A stretch of DNA of 64,000 bases from Dipteris shenzhenensis (taxonomy: Eukaryota; Polypodiophyta; Polypodiopsida; Gleicheniales): NCBI GenBank assembly GCA_047967505.1, contig CM106539.1. One strand, 5' to 3'. A model generated the notes under the pieces. It had not been told where the DNA came from, searched no databases, and was given only the letters and a program-made list of their open reading frames with translations. The first letter of the stretch is position 1; every line of letters begins with the position of its first letter. Positions 48,001 through 59,700 of the stretch are shown here, in pieces. A program made the translations under genes and the position numbers.

Positions 48001-48220
48001 TCCCATGGATTGTCAACATCATTGAACTCCCTTTTTGACATAAGTAGAAAGAGTCTCTTTTCCTTTTGATGAAGAAACCAAGCTCTTCAGCCAATGTGAT
48101 ATCGAGTCCATCTACCAAAACCATTGGGGCTATATTCCTTTCCTTTCAAATTCAAAGTGACATCAGAGACCCATGCTCTAATCTCAGAGTCATTCACATT
48201 AGTTGATTGCTCCATAATCC
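45025..48220 (-). pseudogene. Multi-exon gene with Ulp1/C48 protease-like motifs, broken
   Basis: The minus-strand gene runs from an ATG near 48213 (just after an AG acceptor) to a stop at 45025. Frame 47846-46098 is one reading frame with a single TGA at 46991-46989. Its middle has an acidic, Lys-rich stretch. It ends at a GT donor after 46126. Next exons start at 46016 (TGA at 45928-45926), 45787-45698, and 45607 onward. The last two exons keep phase across a 90-bp GT-AG intron. They supply motifs of a Ulp1-like cysteine protease: KHWSLVVWDLEDN (His), WFVNS (Asn at the usual Asp site) and QEDGHSCGWRV (Gln and Cys at 45504-45502). A TAG at 45567-45565 interrupts. Similar sequence, QEDSH...GWRVGYNC but without the Cys, occurs earlier at about 46550-46500. 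A C-terminal 44-residue repeat, acidic and Pro-rich, is present twice. The exact exons near the 5' end are unclear, with stops and shifts between 48120 and 47846. It may be a transposon-carried gene; the substrate is unknown. Motif calls are inference from memory. Confidence 0.6.
45030..45310 (-). repeat. Tandem 132-bp repeat coding a 44-residue protein repeat
   Basis: Two copies encode AFKEE-E/D-TE followed by KALHT-T/I-EEVET and APQPPLEA. The period is 132 bp, which keeps the reading frame. The copies differ by both silent and replacement changes. Confidence 0.9.
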
Positions 48221-48269
48221 TACAAGAAAAGATAATGAAGAATTTAGATACATACAAGTAAAGTACAAT

Positions 48270-48980
48270 ATACAATGCTTGATACAATAAATGTGGGAAA
48301 TAGCCCAAAAGGCTTTACAAGGCTTCATATGGCAATAAATGTGACCAGTAGTGGAGAAGGCTTTACAAAGTATTTTATAGCAATAAATGTGGGAAATAGC
48401 CTAGAAGGCTTTACAAGGCTTAAATATTTGTACAAATGTAAGAAAATTAGCCAATAAAGCTTTACAATGTGATGACATGTAATCTGCCCATCCATTGATT
48501 TACCCTCTAGTGATAAAGCTTCAATCTTTGTGATGACATGTAATCTATCCATCCATTGATATCTGTGCACTGATACCCAACTGATCGACAATGCACCCAC
48601 TAAAAACTATTCCACTGATATCCACTTATGCAGCCCACTAATACTCGTTAAATAGTGAAAGGTCAGGATGGTCGGGTTTATTACAAGACACTTCATATGG
48701 CAATAAATGTAAATAATAGCCTAGAAGGATTTACAAGGTTTTTTATGACAATAAATGAGCTTAAATATTTGTACAAATGCAATAAAAATAACCAATAAAG
48801 ATTTACAATGAAACAAAATTACTACTATAATCATCAAGCTCCAATATGCCCCATGACATGTAATCTGTCCACTGATATATGTAATTTGTTCACTGATATC
48901 TACTATCTGCTCATGCAATCTGCCCACTGATAAACTTCTTGGTAAATGGTAAAAGGTCTTATTCAATAGCATGTTATGAG
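48270..48980. repeat. Nested tandem repeats around AATAAATGTGGGAAATAGCC
   Basis: Short units (about 50-60 bp: CAATAAATGTGGGAAATAGCC, AGAAGGCTTTACAAGG) occur four to five times near 48280-48430. A longer segment of about 370 bp (TTTGTACAAATGYAA, CCAATAAAG, GACATGTAATCTG, CCACTGATA) recurs at about 48700-48960. CACTGATATC-like motifs are scattered in both. No gene is supported. Confidence 0.8.
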
Positions 48981-49400
48981 TGTGAAACTGCATGTGAGCA
49001 AAGGGACTGACAACGATTAGGAACTAGTTAGAAAAATTTGAGCATGGCTTCGATTGGCAACTTGGAGAATTGTCTCTCCTCTAAGGCAATCTAATATATG
49101 CTAAACTATGCTAAACCAACCGTCGAAGCAAAGAAAATTAATAAATAATTTCTTTTTCTGTGTTCATTTTAATGTGCTAGGGTTTAAGAGGCTTAAATAT
49201 GCAAAAGAAGGGGTTTTGATGTAGAGGCTAAACCTGCATGTGAGAGAAATGAAGAACAAATATCTAAAGAAAAGTTAACATTTTTCAATTTAAAAGATGA
49301 ATATATATAAAAATATTATCTCACCTTCAAAACAAACCATAAATTCACTCTTTTATAATTTTTTAAAAGTATAATATAAAACATGTAAATATATAAAACT
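48981..49400. other. AT-rich DNA before the CT array, no gene seen
   Basis: Composition becomes increasingly AT-rich and then switches sharply to polypyrimidine near 49400. Confidence 0.5.
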
Positions 49401-49416
49401 CTCTCTTTCCTCTGAA

Positions 49417-49453
<37 letters not shown>

Positions 49454-49645
49454 CTCTTGTGTTTCCCTCTCTGTCCTCATCCCACTCATTCTCTCTCTTA
49501 GTTTATCTTAAGTCTCTCTTTCTCTCCCTCCCATGGCCGCTAGGATTTATCATTCTCTCTCCCTAGAATTTGTAATTATTTCTCTCTCTCTCTCTCTAGA
49601 GATTTATTATTCTCTCTCTTGATCTCTCTCTAGGATTTGTAATTT

Positions 49646-49677
<32 letters not shown>

Positions 49678-49704
49678 ACCTAGGATTTATCATTCTCTCT
49701 CTCT

Positions 49705-49742
<38 letters not shown>

Positions 49743-50013
49743 TACCCTCTCTACCTCCCTCCCTCTATCCTCTTCGCAACTAGGATTTGTCATTCTTTCC
49801 CTCTCTATGTCTCTCTCTCTCTCTCTTTGAATTCTCTCTCTTAATCTCTCCCTGCCTTCCTCCCTCCCCCTCTCCCTTTCTCTCTCTCCTCTGTCCCTCT
49901 TCTCACTCTTAATCTCTCTTTCTCTCCCTCCCTTCTTCTCTCTCATTTCTCATTCTCTCTCTCTCTCTCTCCCTCCCTCCCTCCCTCCCTTGGCGGCCAC
50001 GGTCGCAAGAAGT

Positions 50014-50045
<32 letters not shown>

Positions 50046-50159
50046 ACCTCCCTCTCTTGGCGGCCATGGTCGCTAGAAGTTTCATTCTCTCTCTCCCTCT
50101 CTCTCTTTCTCTCTCTCCCTCTCTCTCTCTCCCTAAGTCTCCCTCCTCTCTTCTCTCTC

Positions 50160-50208
<49 letters not shown>

Positions 50209-51259
50209 CCTCCCTCTGGTAGCCACGGCCGCCAGAAGTTTCATTCCCTCTCTCTCCCTCTCTCTCTCTCCCTCTCTCTCCCTCTCTCTCTTTCTCTCTC
50301 CCTAAGTCTCCCTCCTCTCTTCTCTCTCTCTCTCTCCCTCTCCCTCCCTACTCTCTCCCTCCCTCAGTCATTCTCTCTCTCTCCCTCTCTCTCTTTCTCT
50401 CTCTCTCCCTCTCTCTCCCTCTCTCTCTTTCTCTCTCCCTAAGTCTCCCTCCTCTCTTCTCTCTCTCTCTCTCCCTCTCCCTCCCTACTCTCTCCCTCCC
50501 TCTAGCAGCCACGGCAGCTAGGACACCCTCTTCTCTCTCTTAATCTCTCTCTCCCTCTCTCCGCTCTCTCTTTCTTTCCCTCCCTAATCTTCTCTCTCAT
50601 TTAAGGAGCCCCTCTTCTCTCTCTGAATCTCTTGTCTCTCTCCCTCTCTCTCTTTCTCTCCCTCCCTACTCTTCTCTCTCATTTCTCGTTCTCTCTCTCC
50701 CTTTGGCGGCCACGGCCACCAAGAGCCCCTTTTCTCTCTCTTAATTTCTCTCTTTCCCTCTCTCCTCTCTTGTCTCTCTCCCTCTCTCTCTTTCTCTCCC
50801 TCCCTACTCTTCTCTCTCATTTCTCATTCTCTCTCTCCCTTTGACGGCCACGGCTGCCAAGAGCCCCTCTTCTCTCTCTTAATTTCTCTGCTTCCCTCTC
50901 TCCTCTCTGCCAGAAGTTTCATTCTCTTAAACTTCTCTCTCTCTCCCTCACTCTCTCTCTCTCTTTCTCTCTCTCTCCCTCTCTCTCCCTATCTCTCTTT
51001 CTCTCTCTCTCCCTTTCTCTCTCCCTCAATCTCCCTCCTCTCTTCTCTCTCATTTCTCTGTCTCTCTCTCTCCCTCTCCCTCTTCTCTCTCATTTCTCAT
51101 TCTCTCTCTCCCTTTGATGGCCACGGCTGCCAAGAGCCCCTCTTCTCTCTCTTAATTTCTCTCCTTCTCTCTCTCCTCTCTGCTAGAAGTTTCATTCTCT
51201 TAAACTTCTCTCTCTCTCCCTCTCTCTCCCTCTCTCTCTTTCTCTCCCTCTCCCTCTCT

Positions 51260-51292
<33 letters not shown>

Positions 51293-51333
51293 CCTTTCTC
51301 TCTCCCTCAGTCTCCCTCCTCTCTTGTCTCTCA

Positions 51334-51365
<32 letters not shown>

Positions 51366-51441
51366 CCTCCCTCTCCCTCCCTCTAGTAGCCACGGCCGCC
51401 AGAAGACCCTCTTCTCTCTCTTAATCTCTCTCTTCTCTCTC

Positions 51442-51478
<37 letters not shown>

Positions 51479-51800
51479 TCCCTCCCTACTCTCTCCCTCC
51501 CTCCAGCAGCCACAGCCGCCAGAAGACCCTCTTCTCTCTCTTAGTCTCTCTCTCCCTCTGTCCTCTCTCTCTTTCTTTCCCTCCCTACTCTTCTTTCTCA
51601 TTTAAGGAGCCCCTCTTCTCTCTCTGAATCTCTCTCTCTCTCTCTCTCCCTCTCTCCTCTCTCTCTTTCTCTCCCTCCCTACTCCTCTCTCATTTCTAAT
51701 TCTCTCTCTCCCTTTGGCAGCCACGGCCGCCAAGAGCCCCTCTTCTCTCTCTTAATTTCTCTCTTTCCCTCTCTCTTCTGTCTTTCTTTCCCTCCCTATT
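49401..51800. repeat. Polypyrimidine (CT/CCCT) array punctuated by GC-rich palindromes
   Basis: Almost pure C/T on the plus strand: CTCTCT, CCCTCTCT and TCCCTCCC runs. From about 49989 on, GC-rich near-palindromes recur every 100-300 bp, such as GGCGGCCACGGCCACCAAGA at 50705 and GACGGCCACGGCTGCCAAGA near 50842, each followed by GAGCCCCTCTTCTCTCTCTT. Long open frames here are consequences of composition. Confidence 0.93.
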
Positions 51801-51945
51801 CTCTCTCATTTCTCAAATTTACAAACTCAAATTTGACTAAGAAACTAATTGAAATAGATCTCAAAAACTCAAATAAGAAACTAATTTAAAAAGAATTGAA
51901 ATGCCTAATTAAAAAAACCCTCCTCTAGCTGCCACGGCTACCAAG
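51801..51945. repeat. AT-rich spacer in the CT array, copy 1
   Basis: CAAATTTACAAACTCAAATT, ACTAAGAAACTAATTGAAAT and AAAACTCAAATAAGAAACTA blocks. The same blocks recur diverged at about 52295-52380, showing that spacer plus CT tract is a larger repeated unit. Confidence 0.75.
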
Positions 51946-52289
<344 letters not shown>

Positions 52290-52640
52290 TCTCTCTTTTC
52301 AAATTTAGAACACAAATTTCAATAAGAAATTAATTGAAATAGAACTCAAAAACTTTAACAAGAAACTAATTGAAAAAGAATTGTAAGTAAGGAAAAAGAA
52401 TTACAAGACGAATTGTAGAATTGCAAGTAAAGAAAAAGAATCGCAAGTACCTGGAAAAAGTAAAAAAAGTAAGGCTCTGCTTATCCTTTCTCTTCCGCTC
52501 TTAGTTGCTTCAATGAAATGAGGAGAGAATGAGAATGAATGAATGGAAAGAAGAGTATATATAAGAAAAACTAGCCCACTCCTCCCACACGAATAAATTT
52601 GAATTTTTAAAAAAGAGAGGGAAATTTGAATTCATTCTTC
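52290..52640. repeat. AT-rich spacer and TATA-containing block, copy A
   Basis: After a second copy of the AT-rich spacer, GCAAGTACCTGGAAAAAG (about 52443), GCTTCAATGAAATGAGGAGA and a TATATATAAG box (about 52556-52566) followed by AAAAACTAG occur. The same order of blocks recurs at 55730-55912, so these are copies of one promoter-like module. Confidence 0.75.
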
Positions 52641-53099
52641 TAGATAAATTTGAATTCAAATTTGTGTTCAACATTCTTCTTGATACTTTCTTCTCATACA
52701 TCCCTCTTCATTCTTCTCATAAGTCAAATCTTATTTGTCGCTCTTACTCATGATTGTTCTACTCTTAGTTGTAAGAATTTGACCTCTCTCCCTCTACTCC
52801 TCTCCTCTTCTCTATGTAGTGGGCTCTCTCTCTCTCTAATGGAGCTCCCTTTCTATGGATGGAGCTTCCTCTCTAGTCGCATATCACTCTCTCTCTAGTC
52901 GCATACCTTCCAACCTTCCTCTAGTCGTGTACCTTCCTCTCTCCCTCAAGTCTTCTCATCTCTCCTCTCTCTCTAGTCGCTTACCTTCCCCTCTCCCTAA
53001 AGTCTTCTCATCTCTCTTTTCTCTCTACTAGTATTTCCCTCTCCATCATGTCTTCTCACCCCTCTCCCTCCCTCACTCCTCTCCCTCCCTTACTTCTCT
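52641..53099. repeat. Mixed CT-rich DNA with CTCTAGTCGC units
   Basis: CCTCTCTCTAGTCGCATACC-like units repeat about five times at 52870-53010 with AAGTCTTCTCATCTCTC units. Composition returns to polypyrimidine at the right end. Confidence 0.75.
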
Positions 53100-53182
53100 A
53101 ACTCTCCTCTCATCCCTGGGGGCGGTGGCCCCCAGGAGTCCTCTCTCTCTCCCTCCCTTCTCTCTCTCTCCCCTCCCCTCCC

Positions 53183-53249
<67 letters not shown>

Positions 53250-53510
53250 CCCTCCCTCCCCTCACTCCTCTCTCTCTCTCTCCCCTCCCTTTTCCTCACT
53301 CCTCTCACCCTAGGGCCGTGCCCGCCAGGACCCCCCTCTCTGTCTCTCTCCCTCCCCTCCCTCTCCTCACTCCTCTCATCCTCCTCTCTCTCTCTCTCCC
53401 TCCCCTCCCTCTCACCCTGGGGGCAGCGGCCGCCTGGACCCCCCCTCTCTCTCTCCCTCCCCTCCCTCCCCTCCCTCTCACCCGGGGGCCGTGGTCGCTA
53501 GGACCCCCTC

Positions 53511-53557
<47 letters not shown>

Positions 53558-54340
53558 CCCTCCCCTCCCTCCTCTCTCTCTGTCCCTCCCTCCCTCCCCT
53601 CCCTCTCACCTTGGGGGCCGCGGTCGCCAGGAACCCCCCTCTCTCTCTCTCTCTTGCTCCCTCCCCTCCCTCCTCTCTCTCTCCCTCCCCTCCCTCCCCT
53701 CCCTCTCACCCTAGGGCCGTGGCTGGTAGGATCCCCCCTCTCTCTCTTCTCTCTTTCTCGCTCTCTCTCTCCCTCCCCTCCCTCCTCTCTCTCTCTCTCC
53801 CTCCCCTCCCTCCCCTCCCTCTCACCCTGGGGGCCATGGTCGCCAAGACCCCCCCTCTCTCTCTCTCGCTCCCTCTCCTCCCTCCTCTCTCTCTACCTTC
53901 CCTCCCTCCCCTCCCTCTCACCCTGGTGGCCACGGCCGCCCAAGACCCCCCCCCTCTCCCTCCCCTCCCTCCTCTCTCTCTCTCTCCCTCCCCTCCCTCC
54001 TCTCTTTATCCCTCCTCTCTCTCTCTCCCTGGTGGCCACGGCTGCCAGGACCCCCCTTCTCTCTCTCTCTCTCCCTCCCCTCCCTCCTCTCTCTCTCCCT
54101 CCTCTCTCTCTCTCACCCTGGTGGCCGCGGTCGCTAGGACCCCCCCTCTCTCTCTCTCTCTCGCTCTCTCTCTCCCTCCCCTCCCTCCTCTCTCTCTCCC
54201 TCCTCTCTCTCTCACCCTGGCAGCTGCGGCTACCAGGGCCCCCCTCTCTCTCTCTCGCTTTCTCTCTCCCTCCCCCTCCCTCCTCTCTCTCTCCCTCCTC
54301 TCTCTCTCACCCTGGCAGCCATGGCTGCCAGGACCCCCTC
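53100..54340. repeat. CT/CCCT array with regular GC-rich palindrome cores
   Basis: Cores related to GGGGGCCGYGGTCGCCAGGA (for example near 53119, 53311, 53411, 53483, 53611, 53712, 53828, 53925, 54031, 54119, 54219 and 54315) recur about every 70-190 bp. Each is followed by CCCCCCTCTCTCTCTC and a CCTCCCCTCCCT run. The core's two halves are near reverse complements. Confidence 0.93.
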
Positions 54341-55470
54341 TCTCTCCACTCCTCCTGCCACCCCCTCCCCCTACCCCCGCTCCCCCCTACCCCCGCTGCC
54401 TCCCCCTCCCACCTCCTGCCTCCCCCTACCCCGACGCCCCCTACCCTCGCTCCCTCCCCTCCCTCCTCTCTCTCTCTCTCTCTCTCTCCCTCCCCTCCCT
54501 TCCCTCCCTCTCGCCTCCCCCTACCCCCGTTCCCTCCCCTCCCTCCTCTCTCTCTCTCTCTCCCTCCCCTCCCTCCCTCCCCTCCCTCTCACCCTGACGA
54601 CTGCGGCCGTGGCTGCCAGGACCCTCCTCCCGCCTCTGCTCCTCCCTCTTGCCTCCCCCTACCACTGCTCCCTACCCTGCCTCCCCCCCTCTGCCTCCCC
54701 CTACCCCTGCTCCCTACCCCCACCGCCCCCTACCCCGTCTCCCTCCCCTCCCTACCCCTGCTCCCCCTCTCGCCTCCCCTTACCCCGTTGCCCCCTACCC
54801 TGCCTCCCCCCCTCCCGCCTCCCCCTAATTCGTTGCCCCCGCTCCCCTCTTGCCTCCCCCTACCCCCACTCCTTACTCGGTCTCCCTCCCTCTCGCCTCC
54901 CCCTACCCTGCTCCCTACCTCGCCGCCCCCTACCCCGCCTCCCCCCCTCCCTACCCTCGCCTCCCCCCCTACCCTAGCGACCGTGGCTGCCAGGACCCCC
55001 CCCCGCCTCCGCTCCCCCCTCTTGCATCCCTCTACCCCACTCCCTACCCCGCCTCTCCCCCTCCGCCTCCCCCTACCTCTGCTCCCTACCCCCGTTGCCC
55101 CCTACCTCGCCTCCCCCCTCCCTACCCCCGCGTTCCCCTCTTGCCTCCCCCTACCCCGCCGCCCCCTACCCCACCTCCCCCCTCCCGCTTCCCCCTACCC
55201 TGCCGCCCCTGCTCCCCTCCTGCCTCCCCCTACCCCCGCTCCCTACCTGGCCTCCCCCCTCCCGCCTCCCCTACCCTCACTCTCTACCCCGCTACCCCCT
55301 ACCCCACCTCCCCCCCTCCCTACCTCCGCTCCCCCCTCTCGCCTCCCCCTACCCTGCCACCCCTACCCCTGCTCCTCCCTCCTGCCTCCCTACCCCGCCG
55401 CCCCCCTACCCCGCCTCCCCCCCTCCCTACCCCTGCTCCCCCCTCCCTACCTCCGCTCCCCCCTCCCTCT
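54341..55470. repeat. C-run array (CCCCCTACCCC type)
   Basis: Repeats such as CCTCCCCCTACCCC, GCTCCCTACC and CCGCCCCCTACCCCGCCTCC fill 1.1 kb with few purines. Two palindrome cores remain, near 54596 and 54981. The minus strand is made of closely spaced runs of three to five G and is a strong candidate for G-quadruplexes; the plus strand could form i-motifs. Confidence 0.92.
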
Positions 55471-55719
55471 CATGCCACTCTCTCCCTGCTCCCTCCCTCC
55501 CTCCCTCTTCCTCCCTCCCTCCCCTCTTCCGTCGCTCCTCCCTCCCTCCTTTCCTCCCTCTCTCTCCCCCCTCCACTTCCCTCTTCCTCCTCCCTCTCTC
55601 TCCCCCCTCCACTTCCCTCTTCCTCCTGGAGGCCGCGGCCTCCAAGGTTTCTCTCCTTCTCTCTAAACTTTCTCTCTCTCTCTCTCTCTAGTTCCTCTCT
55701 CTCTTTCTTTCTTTCTCTC
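55471..55719. repeat. Right end of the polypyrimidine array
   Basis: CCCTCCCTCCCTC runs and two copies of CTCCACTTCCCTCTTCCTCC precede the last palindrome core, GGAGGCCGCGGCCTCC (55628-55643), which is a perfect palindrome. Confidence 0.92.
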
Positions 55720-55915
55720 TCTTCAAATTTTATAAAAAAATCTAGATAAAGAATTAATCAAAAAAATTTACAAGTACCCGGAAAAAATTTGTAAGTTTGC
55801 TCTTTCTTGCTTTCTTGCTCTTCTTGCTCGTCCTTGCTTTCTTGCTTCAATGAAGGAAATGAGGGGAGAATGAATGAAGAAGGAAGACTATATATAAGGA
55901 AAACTAGGTTTTCCT
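55720..55915. promoter_or_regulatory. TATA-containing block, copy B
   Basis: AT-rich spacer, CAAGTACCCGGAAAAAAT, TTGCTTCAATGAAGGAAATG and GACTATATATAAGGAAAACT (TATA box at about 55889-55899) match the order of copy A at 52440-52575. It looks like a core promoter module placed beside each CT tract. No transcript is evident from the sequence. Confidence 0.45.
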
Positions 55916-56260
55916 CCTCTCCTATTGGCTTTCCATTCCTCCCCTCTCTCCTATTGGCTTTTCATTCCTCCCCTCTCCCATTGGCTCCCATTACTCCCCC
56001 TCTCCCATTGGACCCCCATCCCTCATCCCAATCTTCCATTGGCACTCTCCCCATCCATTTCTTCTTCCTCCCCCATTGCCACCACTCCCATCCCACATTT
56101 CCACCACATCCCATACTCCTCTCATTCCCAAAATCCCATATTTCCCCATCTCACCCTCCTCTTTTTCATCCCCTATTAACTCCCCTCACTCATTTCACTC
56201 CCTTATTATCCTACTTCCCTATTACCTCCCCCTCTCCCATTCCATTCCTCCCTCCCCACT
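55916..56260. repeat. Short repeats with ATTGG boxes
   Basis: Five units of 25-35 bp with CTCCYATTGGCTTTCCATTCC-type sequence lie just downstream of the TATA block, at 55920-56045. ATTGG is the reverse of CCAAT. The rest is C/T-rich with CCCATTCC motifs. Confidence 0.8.
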
Positions 56261-56460
56261 CGCACTTGCCATTTGCAAACTATTAATATATTATTATACT
56301 ATTTTTTATACTTATTATCATACACCCCTATTACCTCCCCTCTCCCATTCCACTCCTCCCTCCTCACTCCCACTTCCACTTCACATTACTCACTTGCTAT
56401 ACACATTTGCAAACTATTAATATATTATTATACGATTTTTTATACTATTTGCAAACTTAC
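56261..56460. repeat. Tandem duplication of about 135 bp
   Basis: CATTTGCAAACTATTAATAT ending in TTTTTTATACT occurs at 56270 and 56405 with CTCCCATTCCACTCCTCCCT between. Confidence 0.88.
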
Positions 56461-56703
56461 ATGTGGGCAAAATCACAGGTGTCAAAGCGATCCTATCGTG
56501 GTCATACAACAATTGTGCTTTTATTCAAGTGCATATTTATCCTCATCAACAAGCTTATTTCAGGTTTTATTTTGACACAATACTCAAGGTATGAAGTGCA
56601 TAATTTGTGCACTAGGTGTTTACTTTGTTGTATCAAAATTGTTTGCCACACACACACACATATACACATACCGAGAATTTGCTAATATTATTGCATCTAC
56701 ATT
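56461..56703. other. Junction DNA before the satellite, no gene seen
   Basis: Unique-looking sequence with a short CACACACA run at about 56650. Confidence 0.5.
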
Positions 56704-59700
56704 TCTCCGATGGGCATAAAACTTTGTACACGCCTCAACCTAGGTTGTATTGACGTGCATACAAAGTGGTGCACCCATCCCATAAGTACTTATTCGGATA
56801 ACACACCTGCAAACGTATTTTATGACGATTGTGCATAACACTAGGAACAAAATGGTGTATAATGTGCGATCGACTATGCAAAGCATATCCAATGGACATA
56901 AGACTTTGCACGTTCCTCAACCTAGGCAGTATTGACTTGTGTGCAAAGTGGCATCCCCATCCGATAAGTACTTGTTTGAAAAATACACCTAGGATCGTGT
57001 GTTTTGACGGTTCTACATGACACCAAGGCAAAAACGGTATTTAATACTCAATCTACCATGCAAAGCATATCCGATGGGTACAATACTTTGCACGTGCCTC
57101 AAAAGCGGTGGTATGGTGTTCCATGCAAAGTGGAACACCCATTCAATAAGTACTTGGTATGATAATACACCTAAGAGTGTGTTCTTTGATGGATGTGCAT
57201 AACACTAGGGAGAAAACGGTGTATAATGTGTGATCCCCCATGCAAAGCATAACCGATAGACACAATACTGTGCATGCACATCAACCTAGTTGAAATTGAC
57301 TTTCTTGCAAAGTGGCTTCCCCATCCAACAAGTACTTTTTAGAATATCACACCTAGGACCATGTTTTTTATTGGTTATCCATGACACTAAGGCAAAAACG
57401 TTGTTTTATGCTTGATCGACAATGCAACACATATCCGATCGTCATAATACTTTGCACACATCTCAACTTAGGTATTGTTGACTTACATGCAAAGTGGCAT
57501 GCCCATCCCATAAGTACTTAGTCGAATAACACATCTAGGACTGCATTTTTTGATGGTTGTGCATGATACTAAGGACAAAACGGTGTTTAATGCTTGATCG
57601 ACAATGCAAAGCATATCCGATGGGCACAATACTTTGCATGAGCCTCAACAATTGTGGTACTTCATTGCATGCAAAGTGGTACACCCATCCGATAAGCAGT
57701 TGGTTGGATAACACATCTAAAATTGTATTTTTTAATTATTGTGCATGACATTGAGGCACAAAAGGAGTTTAATGCATGATATACCATGCAAAGTACATCC
57801 GATGGGCACAATACTTTGCACCCACCTCAACCTAGGTGTTATTGAGTTGCATGAAAAGTGGTGTGTCGGTTAGATAAGTACTTGATCCGATAACACACCT
57901 AGGACCGTGTTTTTTTACAAATGTGCTTGACACTAAGGCAAAAACGATATTTAATGCTCAATCAACCATGCAATGCATATCCGATCAGCATAATACTTTA
58001 CTTGCACACCTCAACATAGGTGGTATTGACTTGTTTGAAAAAAGTCACACCCATCAGATAAGTACTTGGTTGGATAACACACCTAAGGGCATCTTTTTTT
58101 AACGGATGTGCATATCACTAGGGGAAAAACGGTGTATAATGCATGATCGACCATGCAAATCATATCCAATGGTCACAATACTTTTCATGCACCTCAACCT
58201 AGTTTAACTTGACTTGGGTGCAAACTGGAGCCCCCACCCAATAAGTTCTTGTTTGAATAACACACCTAGGACCGTGTTTTTTTATGGTTGTGCATTACAC
58301 TAAGACAAAAACAGTGTTTTATGCTTGATCGACAACACAAAGCATATCTGACAGGCATAACACTTTGCACACACCTTAAACAAGGTGAAATTGACTTACA
58401 TGCAAAGTGGAGTGCCCATCCCATAAGTACTTGATTGAATAACATACCTAGCAACGTGTTCTTTTACGGATGTGCATGACACTAGAGCAAAAATGGCATT
58501 TAATGCTTGATCGACCATGCAAAGGATATCTGATGGGCACAATACTTTTCCTACACCTCAACCTAGGTGGTATTAAAATGTTCTCAAAGAGGCATACCCC
58601 TCTGATAACTACTTGGTCAGATAACATACCCAAGGGCGTGTTTTTTTGCGGATGTGCATATCACTACGGTAAAAACGGTGGATAATGCGTGATCGACCAT
58701 GCAAAGCATATCCGATAGTCACAATACTATGCACGCACCTCAACCTAGTTGAAACAGACTTGCGTGCAAAGTGGAGCGCCCATCCCATAAGTACTTGATC
58801 GAATAACATACCTAGCAGCGTGTTTTTTTACAGATGTGCATGACACTAAGGCAAAAATGGTGTTTTATGCTTGATCGACAATGTAAAGCATATCCGATGG
58901 GCATAATACTTTTCACACACCTTAAACTAGGTAAAATTGACTTACATGGAAAGTGGAGCACCCATCCCATAAGTACTTGATCGAATAACATACCTAGCAG
59001 CATGTCTTTTTACAGATTTGCATGACACTAAGGCAAAAATGGTATTTAATGCTCGATCGACCATGCAAAGGATATCTGATGGGCACAATACTTTTCCTAC
59101 GCATCACCCTAGGTGGTATTGAAATGTTCTCAAAAAGCCACACCCATCCGATAAGTACTTGGTCAGATAACATACCTAAGGGCGTGTTTTTTTACGGTGC
59201 AAAGTATTGTCACCATCGGATATGCTTTGTATGGTCGATCATGCATTATTTCAACTGGGAAAACAGCCAGAGCACTAGTACACTCCACCATCATTGTGCA
59301 CAAACTGCTACCCCCCTGCCCCCGTTCAGAAGAAAGCTCAAAAACTCCCCTGAAGGGTAGTCAATGTCACCAACTAAACTCAGACTATCAGATTGAATAT
59401 GGTATCCTATCCATGAGACTGCAATCAAAGAGAAGCTAATACGAAAGCCGCAAATTGATTATCCTCAAGTATGGGCAATCAGAGGATGGATCATGGGACC
59501 ATATCTTTGGTTAAGATTTTGCCCATTAATAGTTACATGAAGATTCTTCCATCACGAATCAAGAACTTGTGGTATGCCGTTTTTCTTGCTTGTTCTCTCC
59601 TGGTGTTCCAGATTGGACAAAGCTTATTTTTCATAGGCTGAGAGAATGCTTCCTTTGAAGCAGGATACTTGGAAAGATGGATACTTGATACTTCCCAGAT

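Noticed and set aside
53318-55666. Open frame of 782 codons rich in Ser, Pro and Leu on the plus strand
   Set aside because: It lies in C/T-only repeats, which lack stop codons in every plus-strand frame. Overlapping frames are equally open and the composition follows the repeat.
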